From positions 74,501-138,500 of the forward strand of contig CAUYUJ010018729.1 of the NCBI GenBank assembly GCA_963575745.1: a DNA stretch of 64,000 nucleotides, read 5' to 3'. How positions within the stretch are numbered: the stretch's first letter is position 1; every line of letters starts with the position of its first letter. A model generated the notes under the pieces. That model did no database searches. It had not been told where the DNA came from and saw only the letters and a list, made by a program, of their open reading frames with translations. This DNA comes from Prorocentrum cordatum. Taxonomy: Eukaryota; Sar; Dinophyceae; Prorocentrales; Prorocentraceae. This document shows positions 21,924 to 32,189 of the stretch, in pieces. Position numbers and translations under genes: made by a program.

Positions 21924-22469
21924 TCACCTCTGCCAGTGTCTCCTCCATTCAGGAGAGTGATCCCACGTGTCTTTGCTACTCCAGTTCCACTGGCGCTGAT
22001 CTCTGGAGTAATTTTCATGTCTGTCCTCTCTTCTGCTTGAACTCCAGCTGCTTGGCTGACTCTTGCCCTGGCCCTTCTCGCGCGGCCTCGCCTTCGGCGC
22101 GGGCGGCGGCGGATGCTGTGGCAGGGTGCTCGGCATCCCAGAGTCACGTTTGAACTTGTCGTTGTAGTCGCTCAAAATGAACCACGGCCAAGTTTTGGCG
22201 CGGCCAATGACCCACTGATGACGAGATACATGCACGTAGTATCCTTGAAATTCTCCGTTCCCATTCCTGTCCTCGCAGTCGACCGCCACGTCGTAGCCGC
22301 CGCCCACGGCCGGCCCGGGGCCGCCGCCATCGCTCGCGCGGCCGCCTGGCTCTACAGCCGATCTCTCTATAACGGGCTCATCGGCCCAAGATTCATCTGC
22401 CCGTGACTGGGTCCTATCATAGTCAATCCAGCCAGCATCGACGCCCGACGCGGCTGGGCCGGCGGGCAC
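21924..22469 (-). CDS. 3' accessory region: last segment, unknown protein with charged tail
   Basis: A 181-codon frame, the last substantial coding-like segment before the 3' LTR. I do not recognise the product. The middle (NGEFQGYYVHVSRHQWVIGR) resembles a compact beta-rich domain. It is followed by a proline stretch and a basic, Arg/Ser/Trp-rich tail (SSWSSSRREDRHENYSRD...) typical of nucleic-acid-binding ends. It has no transmembrane segment, so it does not look like an envelope protein. It stops about 250 bp before the polypurine tract, consistent with being the C-terminus of the element's downstream reading frame. Confidence 0.5.
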   Translation of the reverse strand: MPAGPAASGVDAGWIDYDRTQSRADESWADEPVIERSAVEPGGRASDGGGPGPAVGGGYDVAVDCEDRNGNGEFQGYYVHVSRHQWVIGRAKTWPWFILSDYNDKFKRDSGMPSTLPQHPPPPAPKARPREKGQGKSQPSSWSSSRREDRHENYSRDQRQWNWSSKDTWDHSPEWRRHWQR

Positions 22470-22680
22470 AGGAGCGCAGGGGGCGGCCCAATAGGACTGC
22501 CTTCCTCCCGATACCTCGCTCTCGATTCTGGGCGAGGATATTGCTGAGTTCGCTGACCCAGAGCGGCGCCGCCGCTCGGGGTGTTTTCTTCAACGATCGT
22601 GATTGCAGCATCTGCTGGAGACTCACCTGGGACTGTCTCTGTGGGGGGGTCGGCTGGGCCGCTCTCCTTCTTTTTCTTCT

Positions 22681-23340
22681 TCAAGCAATTGCAATAGCAC
22701 TGTCTGCAGTGGGGAATCCAAAACGGCTGTTGGCAAGAAAGATCTTGACACTAAAATGAGATTCCGTAGACGCATGCATGAAAACTAAAGCTTCTTGGAT
22801 ACTTGAGCAATTCCGTCTGGCGGTTGTTGATACTACGTTTCCTAATCCTTTCGTCAATTCATGAAGTAGGCCATATGATTCGATAGCGGATCTAATCCGA
22901 CAGCCCAAAGCAAAAGCATCACGCACAGCTTCAAGAACTGCAATCGCATGGTTTGGGTCACGCCCCACCTCGCATCCCGGAAATGCAACATTGATTGCCG
23001 CAGACATGAACAAGAATTTTCACAGCTAACAGAATCCGCCCCTATCTCCCGTGAGTGGGGATTCGGTCAAATGGTTGGTTCCAGATTTTTTCTACGAGCT
23101 CGGACAATCCAGGCGGCACATCATGAATAATGTCTTTGTCCAGTGGCATCGTAGCTGGGGATGTCGATAAACATTAAAGAATGAATTGCGTAGCAAGTCT
23201 GATAATGCCTGGCCTATCGCATGGGTCATCATCGTACGTAGATTAGACATGCAGCCAGAAATAAAACCAAAGCAAGCCAAAAGGTCTGCGTTCTCGTCGG
23301 GACAATCAGCTGATGACGCTGGGCAACATGTTGTTTGCAC
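22681..23340 (-). pseudogene. 3' accessory region: unknown segment
   Basis: Two overlapping frames, 23340-23092 and 23013-22681. The second (AAINVAFPGCEVGRDPNHAI ... SAIESYGLLHELTKGLGNVV) looks like a real alpha-helical sequence. They lie in different frames, so at least one frame change separates them, or a piece is missing. No family recognised. Confidence 0.4.
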
Positions 23341-23367
23341 ATGCCATCCGACGCCGCAGCCTTCCCT

Positions 23368-24528
23368 TCACGGGTTGATTTCATCAATGCGGCTGGGCCG
23401 GTGATGGAGTTCAGCAATAACCAGGAAGTCTACGTCTCCGACTTGGTTCGACGCAGAAATTCGGTTGGTTTCGTTCAAGTTGTCCGTTAACACTTGAACC
23501 GATGGAATTGTTACTCCTGTTTTCCGCCACTTCTTGTCCCCATTGGTCCCAGCCTGTCTCTGGACGAATGTGCTGGCACTAACGTGTTCCCAATCAAAAA
23601 CATTAAATGCAGAGTATCTCATTGGACGAGCGCATTGGTCCAGATCCGGCGTCCAGACTAATGGCCACCACTGGGCAGCGATTGGGGCATCTTCCCCGTG
23701 CCTGAACTTCAACCACTCAATGAATCGGAGATTGAGTGGTTCCAGATACTGGAAGTATGGCCCATGACGCGCCGGCGGCTGTGTCGAGGCGCTGTCAGGT
23801 CTCCAGGACGGGACGGCCCCCGGCTGCGAATTGACAAACGCACAGCCTGCCAAAGCAGCCCAGAGACGAATCTGCGGGTTGCTAACCCACTTGCGCTGAC
23901 GTTGGTCAGCTTTGTTCCAGTTTTCCAGCGCATCGGAAGATCTTTCTCATCGCTGTCAGCCTGTTAGACATGATCTTGGAGCCGCTTCCCCCTCTTGGGG
24001 GTGCGTCCACACGCGGGGCCAAGCCTAGGCTCGCCCATGCAGCAACCAATGCATCTCTGCCAGGTGATTGTGTAAATAGTTCACTCGGACGTTGTGCTTG
24101 CGCGTGACGGGGGGGAGGCATTGTAGACAATATCCGAAACCAACCTGACAGCATGGCATTGATTGCAAATGTACCTCCCATCGTCAGTCCACATTCTCCG
24201 CGCGATGAGGGCCTGTTCTTCCTCGCACAGTGCACTCTGCCCTACATCGGCCACTTCCCCATCGGAAAATACTCATGTTCTAATTGTGCCTTGCGAGAAA
24301 GCAACTTCATATGCAGACCATTCTTCGGAAAAATATCATGTGCCAGGTCATCTGCTGTGTGTTACGTGCATCCTGATCAACCAACGTCAATTGCACGATA
24401 CGAGAGATGTCATTGAAGCGTGATTGCCCCGCTGTCACAAGAGTGCCGTCGCGGCAGATGCGATACCTCAGGCGGGCCACCACCCGCCCGTTGAAGACAA
24501 CATTTTGCCAGTTCTCATTGCGCGTCAA
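23368..24528 (-). pseudogene. 3' accessory region: unknown segments
   Basis: Three consecutive frames (24528-24307, 24235-23906 and 23853-23368) in sense order. The last contains a Trp-rich stretch (FIEWLKFRHGEDAPIAAQWW then PLVWTPDLDQCARPMRYSAF) and a following region ending ISASNQVGDVDFLVIAELHH, which has normal protein composition. The segments are in different frames, so the copy is frameshifted or interrupted. I recognise no family; part of a structural or accessory protein of the element is the likeliest role. Confidence 0.4.
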
Positions 24529-24537
24529 AGAGATCGC

Positions 24538-25352
24538 CTACACACACCCACCCGCCCGACGATCGGGCGCATTCCGCACAGAGTCTGGCCATGCACACCG
24601 CGCATTCACCGACAAATGCATCGGAGTGCGTTCGGCGGTTGAATGTTCTCCAAAAGCAGAGCTTCCCAGCATGGCGGACTTTTGGCCCTGTCTCAACATG
24701 TTTGCCTCCGCTTCCTCGGCTGCGCCGGTAGCGTCATTCGGCAATACTAAAGGAGCAAGTGCATTATAAGCCTCCTGAGGGATGACATCTGGTCGGTCAT
24801 CTGAATCAAACTCTGCTCTGAAAAAATTGATCGCTGCATTAAATCCTTCCAATTCTAGTTCCCCTAGCAGCGTAGAAACTCGGTCGCGCACCATGCGCGC
24901 GTTTTCCTCGATCGTTTGATAGGCACGCCCACGAATGGCTGCGATGCAGGGGGGACTGGGCCAGCCCGGCGGGCTTCGATAACTTGCTTTCGGACTTCGT
25001 CACTCCCCTGATCACGAGCGTTCTCTCGTTGTTGTTGTTGCCCAAAGTACAGGTGGCCCCCATCACTAGCAAACCTTGCACGACTGACATTCCTAATTCG
25101 CCCCAGAGGGTCTTGCACCTCAGGGCGGAGCTGTATGCGATCAGGCGTCGGCGGGAGAGTTATGCGCAAGAACCGATTGGTGACACCCGGGCTAACATCT
25201 GCGCCAACGTCCTCCGCGACCGACAGGTGGGACTTCTCCCCAGCATAGGGGATCCTCAGTCTGTTATCTGGCAGTGCCGCAGAGCGCGAGTCTCCTTCTC
25301 CATCTGTTCTCGCAGCAGCCGGCTCTTCGTCGGTCCCGGTTGCGCCGGCCAA
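24538..25352 (-). pseudogene. 3' accessory region: unknown segments with Gly-Ala linkers
   Basis: Frames 25352-24864 and 24894-24538. The first begins AGATGTDEEPAAARTDGEGD, linker-like, and continues into a Pro/Arg-rich and then charged part. The second is an acidic helix-rich sequence (TLLGELELEGFNAAINFFRA) followed by an Ala/Glu-rich linker. One copy of the GGCNNAGCC hairpin motif (24718) lies inside the second linker. No family recognised. Confidence 0.4.
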
Positions 25353-26154
25353 CGCCGCAGGGTCAGTAGCAAGTCGGGCGTTAGGAACCTCCCCCGACGG
25401 AATGAAACCCGGATAGCAAACCTGGAGAAAATTTGGCGAATAAAAAAGCCCAACTTGTTATAAGGCAACGCATATTCGGTGGGTTCATTCCTCCTTCCTT
25501 CGGCTTGCTTCAGATGGCGCAGCGCCCAGGTGACCATGTAATCCATCAAAAATTATGCCTCTTCAGTAGAGAGCTCTCTGGCGCCTTCAAGCGGAATTTC
25601 GCCAGGGCGAGCTTGCCAGAGCCATATCAAGTCATTGCGAAGTGACAAATGGGCTCGGCTCGATTGCGGCCCAAAGTGCGCACTCAAAAGATCTCGTACT
25701 ACCTTGGCGACCATCGAGACGGAGCCATCGCCTTGAATATCAGTCGATGAACAAGTCGAAATTGCATCCCCCTCGCTCCGCCACCCTCATCAAGCCTTTC
25801 TGGCTGAGAGGACTGCGGGTCATTCACAATCGATTCCGCAATAGTTTTGAGCCCCCCTGGGGCATCCACCTCGATAATTATCTGGCTAGCTCCGGCTGTG
25901 CCGGGCTGCTCATGTCGCGCCTCCGCGGGCGCACCAGACGCCTTCTTGTCACCCAGCAAATCGCATCTCAGAGGGCACTTCGGGGGAGGTGTCGGAGGCG
26001 CAGACAGGTCCTTCGAACTTCCGGCCCCCGGCTTCCCCGCGGGCGCTGGAGGCGGAGCATCTCTCATAGAGGGTTCCCATTGAAGCCGAATGTCGGGCGG
26101 AGGCGCCTTCGCCCCTCCCCTGGGCATCTGATCAGGTTCACCTGGCTTGGCCAA
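25256..26154 (-). pseudogene. 3' accessory region: linker plus basic helical segment
   Basis: Frames 26154-25699 (Pro/Ala/Gly-rich, includes EQPGTAGASQIIIEVDAPGG) and 25549-25256 (RRNEPTEYALPYNKLGFFIR, then many Arg). The first looks like a low-complexity spacer, the second like a compact basic domain. The hairpin motif occurs at 25894 and 26144. Function unknown. Confidence 0.4.
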
Positions 26155-26378
26155 TGACTTCGACGCAGGCCCAGGGGGGGCGGGAGCGACTTCGACGCGT
26201 CATCTGACAATGGTCCCCAAGGATTCCTGTCTCCCGGCGGCGGCGCCGTGGGAGGCAGGCCCCCTGCTTGAGAGTCGCCAGCCGACCCGGCAGCCGCCAT
26301 GTCTCCCTGGCCTGTAGGAACAGGCAGCACTGGAGGTCTGGCTGATTTAGGCGGCGGGAGCTTCGGCCCCTGAGGCTC

Positions 26379-27056
26379 CTAATTAACACCAAACCGCGGG
26401 GGCGGCGCGGCTGCGCTTGAAGCAGACCCGCCCGCTGGCTGCGCCGGCGGCTTGGCCTCAGCATCTTCGTCTTGGCCATCAGCCGCGCGCTTTCTCCCTT
26501 CATCTGCTCCGTCCAAAAACGGGCGTTCAAACTTTGGTTTGCAGCCTCTGCCTTCCAAATATTCCCACACATGTTCCACTGAAGGATCATATAAGGTACG
26601 GCGAAGCATGTTCCTGCCCATTGGCACTGCTGATTCCTGATGTTGTCTATCATTTCAGCTCTCTCTCTCTCTTGGTTCTTGGTCCTTTCAACGTTGAAGT
26701 CTTTGTCTGCAGCTTCGCCGCCTTCCTATAAATTTCGCATTAGCGTCCAAGCGCCACCCCCGTGCACGAAGAATGCGGCGGGGTGCCAATGGCAAATACG
26801 CGTCTCGGTCATTACTTCCTGACCAGCATGTTCAATGCATTGTTGTGTTGGACCACCTCCACCAGAAACGGGCTTCGGACAACTCCAAGATACAATCTCT
26901 ACAGCGTTTCAATACCCGCCGTTGAAAGTCTCTTCCGCCATCGCGCATCGCGCGTGGATCGAAGGGCCATCGTCGGGGCATGCGAAAGAATATATTCCAG
27001 TGTTTGTCTTCTTCACATTTCCCCCGTACTCGGGGTCCGAGGGAAGGATTTGGCAT
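26379..27056 (-). pseudogene. 3' accessory region: small domain then Ala/Pro linker
   Basis: Frame 27056-26832 (FFRMPRRWPFDPRAMRDGGR ...) and frame 26627-26379 (NMLRRTLYDPSVEHVWEYLE, then KPPAQPAGGSASSAAAPPP). The second shows the recurring design of this region: a folded segment followed by a linker containing two hairpin motifs, at 26437 and 26449. No family recognised. Confidence 0.4.
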
Positions 27057-27130
27057 CCCCCCAGGAGTGAATGAAGCGCCCCAGCGGATGTTCCGCGGGA
27101 CTGCCTCGTCCAGCTCTTGTCTGAAATCAA

Positions 27131-27589
27131 CTATTCCAACTTATCCTCTCTCACTCTAAGAGGTAGCGTCAATCGGACACATTGCTCCTGCTCTGCGTGT
27201 TCAATAACGGCAGCTTTTCCCCAAGTGATGCGGTCAGCAATCGCCCCCAGTTCCCCTGCCACCGTGCGACCACGTCGTGCAAGAATGAAGGTTGCCCAAT
27301 TCGGGATCACATATTTCGCTGATAGAACTGGTCGCTTCGTACTGTCTCGAAGCAATTGATCCGCCAGCCACGCTTCTCCGTTCGATGGCACACACAAACG
27401 CTCGCAATCTTCACTACGCACGAATGTTTCATAGTTCCTTGTCCTCTGCAACAATTCACCATAATTTCCCCCTGGCCGCAGATTACTCTTGCCGTAGAGG
27501 CGATTAGCCAGCTCTCTAGCAGTCACGAGCTCCAGGGAGATAACTCTTTCATTTCCCTCAGTCGCTCCGATCGTAGACTGACGCGGCAA
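27131..27589 (-). CDS. 3' accessory region: unknown alpha/beta segment
   Basis: A clean 152-codon frame with normal composition (VISLELVTARELANRLYGKS, then LLQRTRNYETFVRSEDCERL and FILARRGRTVAGELGAIADR). It is free of low-complexity sequence, suggesting purifying selection acted on the parent element. No family recognised. Confidence 0.5.
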   Translation of the reverse strand: MPRQSTIGATEGNERVISLELVTARELANRLYGKSNLRPGGNYGELLQRTRNYETFVRSEDCERLCVPSNGEAWLADQLLRDSTKRPVLSAKYVIPNWATFILARRGRTVAGELGAIADRITWGKAAVIEHAEQEQCVRLTLPLRVREDKLE

Positions 27590-27643
27590 CTTCGCGGGCC
27601 ATCAGCGAACGTAATCGGATCCAACTGGAGGAAGTGGCTTATT

Positions 27644-28246
27644 TTACTTGCCTGGCTGTGTTCCCTTCTGGAACTCAAGGCACTTCTGCTTCATTAATCG
27701 CCCCCAGCGGGCCGGGGGGGGAACAGCGGCCAGTGCCCTAGTAGGTTCCACTGACCGCGCCCGGTGCTTCGTTGGACTCGCGTTTGCGCCAGGTCCGACC
27801 AGCTCCCCTGCGCCACCCGGACTCTGCGCGGCTGCGCCGGCAGAACCAGCGGTAGGCACCGCCCCTCCAGGGCTGACTTGCAACTGATCACCTTGCCCGG
27901 CTACGGGCCGCGCCCCCGGGGCACGCCCAAACGTCCGTTTGGCAGATTGGGCGGGAGGCTGAAAGCTGGGTTGAGATGCTTCCGAAATATCTATCGCTTG
28001 CTGCATAAACTGATCAATGAGGATGTTTTCCCCGGTACGCCGCACGTCTCCCCCCCTAGGGGGCACGCTAGGAATGCATGGCAAGCTCCTTTTGAATAAG
28101 AAATGGAAACCGCTCCATCGCAAATAAAAGCCACTCCTGGGAGAACACCAGTCGAGGTGGCCGGGAATGAGCTTTGCAAAAGTGGCCCAACGAACGGGAG
28201 TGTTCCCAAAATCGAAGTCGGAGAACCGCCCCCAGTTGGACACCAA
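27644..28246 (-). CDS. 3' accessory region: linker-rich segment
   Basis: A 200-codon frame. The first half (NWGRFSDFDFGNTPVRWATF ...) overlaps, in another frame, a second plausible reading (WTNWCPTGGGSPTSILGTLP), so a frameshift probably lies near 28.2 kb. The second half is a Pro/Ala/Gly spacer with the hairpin motif in frame at 27830 (SAGAAAQSPGGAG). Unknown function. Confidence 0.4.
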   Translation of the reverse strand: MVSNWGRFSDFDFGNTPVRWATFAKLIPGHLDWCSPRSGFYLRWSGFHFLFKRSLPCIPSVPPRGGDVRRTGENILIDQFMQQAIDISEASQPSFQPPAQSAKRTFGRAPGARPVAGQGDQLQVSPGGAVPTAGSAGAAAQSPGGAGELVGPGANASPTKHRARSVEPTRALAAVPPPARWGRLMKQKCLEFQKGTQPGK

Positions 28247-28312
28247 TTAGTCCAATACGACACATGCTCGTCATATGTAGCTTCCATCTTCCCAAACCCG
28301 TCTTCTCGCAGC

Positions 28313-28987
28313 TCATTTTCGCAGATCCACCCCGGCGGCTGAGCCGCCAGAGGGCTGACAGAAGAACCAGGCCGCAAGTTCTGCCGCATTCAGCATATGA
28401 TCCGACATTATTTTGCCCCCAGCAACCCTTGCCAGCGCACCATTTTTGCCCAATGTGCAAGGCTCATGCTGATCGACAAAATGGCATACATCAAACGGGA
28501 TATGGCGCAATTTCCGACACAAACAAGCGCCATCCAAAATCATTATTCTATGCCGAACCCCCACAGCCTTGCACCGTTCAACGCGCTGATTCACACGTGC
28601 CCGCAGCAAAGTGGCGATATCATCCCACTTGGCATCCACCTTGAATGTACCATTTTCCGATTGACAACATCGATGATCCCCACCAAGATACAATATGTGG
28701 ATTGTTCCCGTCTTGGAGCGACCCACCGCCTCGTCGATCATTCTCTCGGCCGCTTCGAAGAAGGGGCCGAGCATCGCAAGTAGCATTTGAGGCAAAGCGT
28801 TCTCCATCTTCGTTCCGCTCAGCCCCTTGAGGTCGCACTCGCTTCCGTCAGAAATATCATTTAGGGGCCAAAATACGAACTGTCTGGGCGCGCGTTGGCC
28901 CAGGGTGAAATTCCCCATGCGGGGCGAAATCCAAGTACCCCACAAGTCTTGTTTTACCATATGTTGCAAGAGCTCTTCCGCAAGCAC
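28313..28987 (-). CDS. 3' accessory region: possible SGNH-hydrolase-like domain
   Basis: A 224-codon frame, the best-preserved segment of the 3' region. It contains AVGRSKTGTIHILYLGGDHR, an alternating amphipathic helix with many Arg, RHRIMILDGACLCRKLRHIP and near the end GGKIMSDHMLNAAELAAWFF. A hydrophobic strand ending GG(N)D and a late D-x-H-like block are the layout of SGNH/GDSL hydrolases, but the expected GDS block is not visible, so this is only a suggestion. The frame runs into a linker with a perfect GGCGGCTGAGCCGCC palindrome (28333-28347). Carrying an esterase-like domain is known for some non-LTR elements, not as far as I know for copia. Confidence 0.4.
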   Translation of the reverse strand: MLAEELLQHMVKQDLWGTWISPRMGNFTLGQRAPRQFVFWPLNDISDGSECDLKGLSGTKMENALPQMLLAMLGPFFEAAERMIDEAVGRSKTGTIHILYLGGDHRCCQSENGTFKVDAKWDDIATLLRARVNQRVERCKAVGVRHRIMILDGACLCRKLRHIPFDVCHFVDQHEPCTLGKNGALARVAGGKIMSDHMLNAAELAAWFFCQPSGGSAAGVDLRK

Positions 28988-29830
28988 CCCCCTTTATACA
29001 TGCATCCAGACCTTGAAGATCCGCCCGCGTGAAATATTGAGGGCTTGCAGAACCACCAAACTTCTCATCGTGTACATTGCGAAACTGGCACGTCGAATCA
29101 GAGACTAAGTGAATGGCAGTGGTCCAAAATTGGTGCCCTTTGTGACGCATTTGGGTCAAAGGTCGGGAGAATTCCCGTGGATGTGCGCCAGTCCGCATCA
29201 TGGCGGCCAGATCCCCCCCACTAACAGGAACCCCCCTGTGACCATGCACCACCGCCAGTTTCGCAATGACCTGACGCATCTTCTGTTTACTAAGCCTCCC
29301 CAAAGTGATGGGACGGGCTGGATCCACCACGTCAGCACGCAGCGTGGCTATCTCCTTGATGCAACGAGCCCATTCTTCTGAAACTTCGGCGTCATTCAGG
29401 GACGCGGCTGCGCCGGCCCCTGTCTGCTCCCTGAGTTGTAACACATTCCATATGCCACGCCAAACAGGGCGGGTCAGGCTCGCCGCCCGTTCCCCCCGAA
29501 ATAGGAAGTGAAGGCGGGCCCGGACCCGGATGTGGGCCACCGCCCCCACCCCCAGTCGGCGCGCCAGGATTCCGCCCGGTGTTTCCACCGCCGGGCCCCG
29601 ACCCAGACGACGCCCCAAATCCCGGCTGCGCCGGCGGAGGGAAAATTGGAAGCAGCATTTCCGCTCGGAGCGCCATTCGCGGCACCAGAGCCCGAGGAAC
29701 CGCCTCTCAACGGGGCATTCACGGGCGCATCGGAAATTGAGGTTTCAGAAGAGATCGTTTTCTCCTCAGCGCGGGCGGTCTCCCCGATCTCGGCAGCCGT
29801 GGCTGGCCTCGATCCTTCGACATCGCCCAA
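28857..29830 (-). pseudogene. 3' accessory region: glycine-rich spacer and unknown folded segment
   Basis: Frames 29830-29474, 29685-29392 and 29618-28857 overlap. The sensible path is a Ser/Ala-rich part, then a Gly/Pro spacer (GFGASSGSGPGGGNTGRNPG), then a folded region with AEVSEEWARCIKEIATLRAD, MRQVIAKLAVVHGHRGVPVS and HLVSDSTCQFRNVHDEKFGG. This path changes frame close to the hairpin motif at 29624. The folded part directly precedes the SGNH-like segment in sense order. Unknown function. Confidence 0.4.
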
Positions 29831-29944
29831 TCGCTTCTGCGGAGGTTTCGTCTCTTGAGTCAGACCGCTGTTTTCGTTTGAGGGCGGCCCTCCTCGCTCG
29901 GACGGCTGCGCCGCCGAGCGCAGTCTGGCCCCTTTGGTTTGGGG

Positions 29945-30397
29945 TTATTCCTGCAACTCCTTCCATGCACGGTACCTATCCAGGGCCTCCTCAGTCAGCG
30001 CTTGCGCAACTACATGTATCTCTGCGCTGGGATCTCCGCTGACAACTGGGAGTGCAAGATGTATGCCCCATCCATCAACGGCTGTTCCGCGCGGAGGCTT
30101 GCTCCTGGACGGCCCCCAAATATTCACGAGGGCAACTAGGTCCGCGCGTCAGCCAATGTTTTTTTACCGCGACGAAATATCCTGAACCCATCGGACAGAC
30201 CTGCTCTTTGGGCCCCCTGGAGGCCCTGTGTAGAATATACGTTTCAGTGTCGCGCTGGGGTTAACATGGGACTGGAAATATTGATATTCCTTGATTTGCA
30301 AGAGATCCGGGAGAGGACCATCAAATTTGCTCCTGAAATAGCCTCGTGAGTCCTGCTTACAGGCTACCCAGAAGACAACCCATGGATCCACATACAT
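29945..30397 (-). pseudogene. 3' accessory region: two short unknown segments
   Basis: Frames 30397-30164 (WVACKQDSRGYFRSKFDGPL, then LLQIKEYQYFQSHVNPSATL) and 30127-29945 (IWGPSRSKPPRGTAVDGWGI, then LTEEALDRYRAWKELQE). Normal protein composition with a frame change between them. They may belong to one domain. Confidence 0.4.
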
Positions 30398-30488
30398 TTT
30401 ATTGTACGATCACTGAATTACTGACTCGATGGATGTCTCCAAATCCTCGTTAAGTATACCAACAATGTTGTCAGTCCGAGAATACGCG

Positions 30489-31112
30489 TTACCACTCTGA
30501 GCCATCATAACCTGCTGCATCCATCGTCCACGAGGCGTGTCCACACGGTATTTGCTGCATCTTCTCGCCACAAAGAAACCATTGCCCTTCTACTTCCGGT
30601 TCCAAGTGGCACGCGCATTCCAATTCGACATCGGCCCACTTTTCGGTGACCACCCTTGGCTCGGAACGACTCGTTTCTTTTAACTCAACATCCTTCCACT
30701 CCATAACAACCATCTCGCAATCGATCATCTTTGGGTACCGTAACGTTGTGTAAATAGCGGGGACTTTGAGCCCCCCTAGCGGCTCTGCCGTTCGGGAGTC
30801 AGTCGTTCCCAATTTATCGGCAACCCTCTTCGCTATCCTGCTCGGGTCATTAGGGAAGAACTCATACATAAGACAACCATTATCATGAATACAACTATCA
30901 TCATCATCGCTTCTCTCGGCACTTTCCTGACCAGTCCTGCAACAATGTTCTGAGCTATCTGCGTTCCCGCAGTATCTTCTCGGCTGCGCTGTCACCGACT
31001 CCATCGCGCGCTCACTGGCCGAGTTCTCCTCGCCCACTGGGTCGCCATGGGCCGTGTCCAGGCGATCCCCGCGAGGTACCTGCATCCTATTGTTTTGCAT
31101 AGAGAGAACCAC
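30489..31112 (-). CDS. 3' accessory region: acidic Cys-containing segment, unknown
   Basis: A 207-codon frame with an acidic N-terminal half (QESAERSDDDDSCIHDNGCL) and a C-terminal half rich in V/E/W/C (CEMVVMEWKDVELKETSRSE, then KWADVELECACHLEPEVEGQ), which suggests beta strands with paired cysteines. It follows the CTGGSPWQ-bearing segment in sense order. Family not recognised. Confidence 0.45.
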   Translation of the reverse strand: MVLSMQNNRMQVPRGDRLDTAHGDPVGEENSASERAMESVTAQPRRYCGNADSSEHCCRTGQESAERSDDDDSCIHDNGCLMYEFFPNDPSRIAKRVADKLGTTDSRTAEPLGGLKVPAIYTTLRYPKMIDCEMVVMEWKDVELKETSRSEPRVVTEKWADVELECACHLEPEVEGQWFLCGEKMQQIPCGHASWTMDAAGYDGSEW

Positions 31113-31352
31113 TTTTCCTTTCCGGCCATCTCGGGCGGTCGCACCGCCGAGACGCCAAGAACCCGTCGCCCAGGCTCGGCGCGCGACCGAGAGGCCATGG
31201 GCTGACGCCCGCTGCCTGCGAAGGGGAAGCGGCCGCGGCTACGCGACGGCCCCGCCAGTGGCAGCAGCGCAAACACGATGACGAGGGGAAGAAAGATCAA
31301 GGGAGGAGCGCGATGCCACGCGCACAAGAACAACATGAATCTGTTTTGCAAA

Positions 31353-31970
31353 TTAATGCGCGTAAGCTTCCGCAAGTTTGCAATCGTTACCACGCGCCTC
31401 CACGCGCGCATGTGTGCCATCACACCTCCGCCCCAAACCACTGGTCACAATGTCAGATGTGGAAGCAATGGCCCACGGTTTCTTCATGAAATTCCCCTTT
31501 CTAGATTTCAGTCCATACGCGCATCCATACAATCCTGCATCATGCAAACCTATCTCTCTCACAGATGCTTTCACTTAAGGGACCCTCCAATACTGACACT
31601 GGCTAGGCCACTCAAAGCACACTATACCCCCGCATCAACGACAGCGCGGGCAATCTCTAAAAAGCCAAAATAGATATCGAAAGTCCGCTCGGATGCCTCG
31701 GCGCCCACGGAGGGGCCCGCGGCCACCTTCGCGGAAAAAGTGGGCTTCATTTACAGATTGCCAGGGAGAACCTCCAGTGCATGGGATCGAACCCCAGGGC
31801 GGAATATGTTCCCCCATGAACTTTCGAATATCCTTGATTGCTTTGTTGTTGCCTTCGTCTGTCCTCATATCCTCGCTTTCGGTGCATCGCATCACCCTAA
31901 ATGAGTTGTCAACGAAGCTTATTGGGTTACTATTTTGCTATTTGGCCCACAACAGTATTTGAATATTAAT
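31353..31970 (-). pseudogene. CTGGSPWQ domain, characteristic of dinoflagellate copia polyproteins
   Basis: Two frames in sense order: 31895-31635 with SIPCTGGSPWQSVNEAHF, and 31574-31353 with GLYGCAYGLKSRKGNFMKKP then WAIASTSDIVTS and LAEAYAH. From memory these blocks, in this order, recur in dinoflagellate copia-like polyproteins, where a PCTGGS motif is followed by a GC.YGL..KG...KKPW block. The P-C dipeptide in a GGSPW context recalls cytosine-methyltransferase-type loops, but no SAM-binding motif is clear. The function is unknown. A Pro/Arg-rich frameshifted stretch separates the two halves. Confidence 0.6.
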
Positions 31971-32189
31971 CTTTCTCCGTTCCGAACGTTTCTGTCCATC
32001 GTTGGACCTTTTCCGGCTGAGATATCAACAGCATCGGCTCATTGTCATTTGATTTGGCCGCAGCCGGATCAGTAATTTTGTCATAATACTCTATCTGCTC
32101 CCGGGTATCGGGAGATTGTGTCTGCACATCTGAAGCATCTGACTCACTGTGAGTCATGTCAAACATAGTCATCATTTCTCTGTATTATT

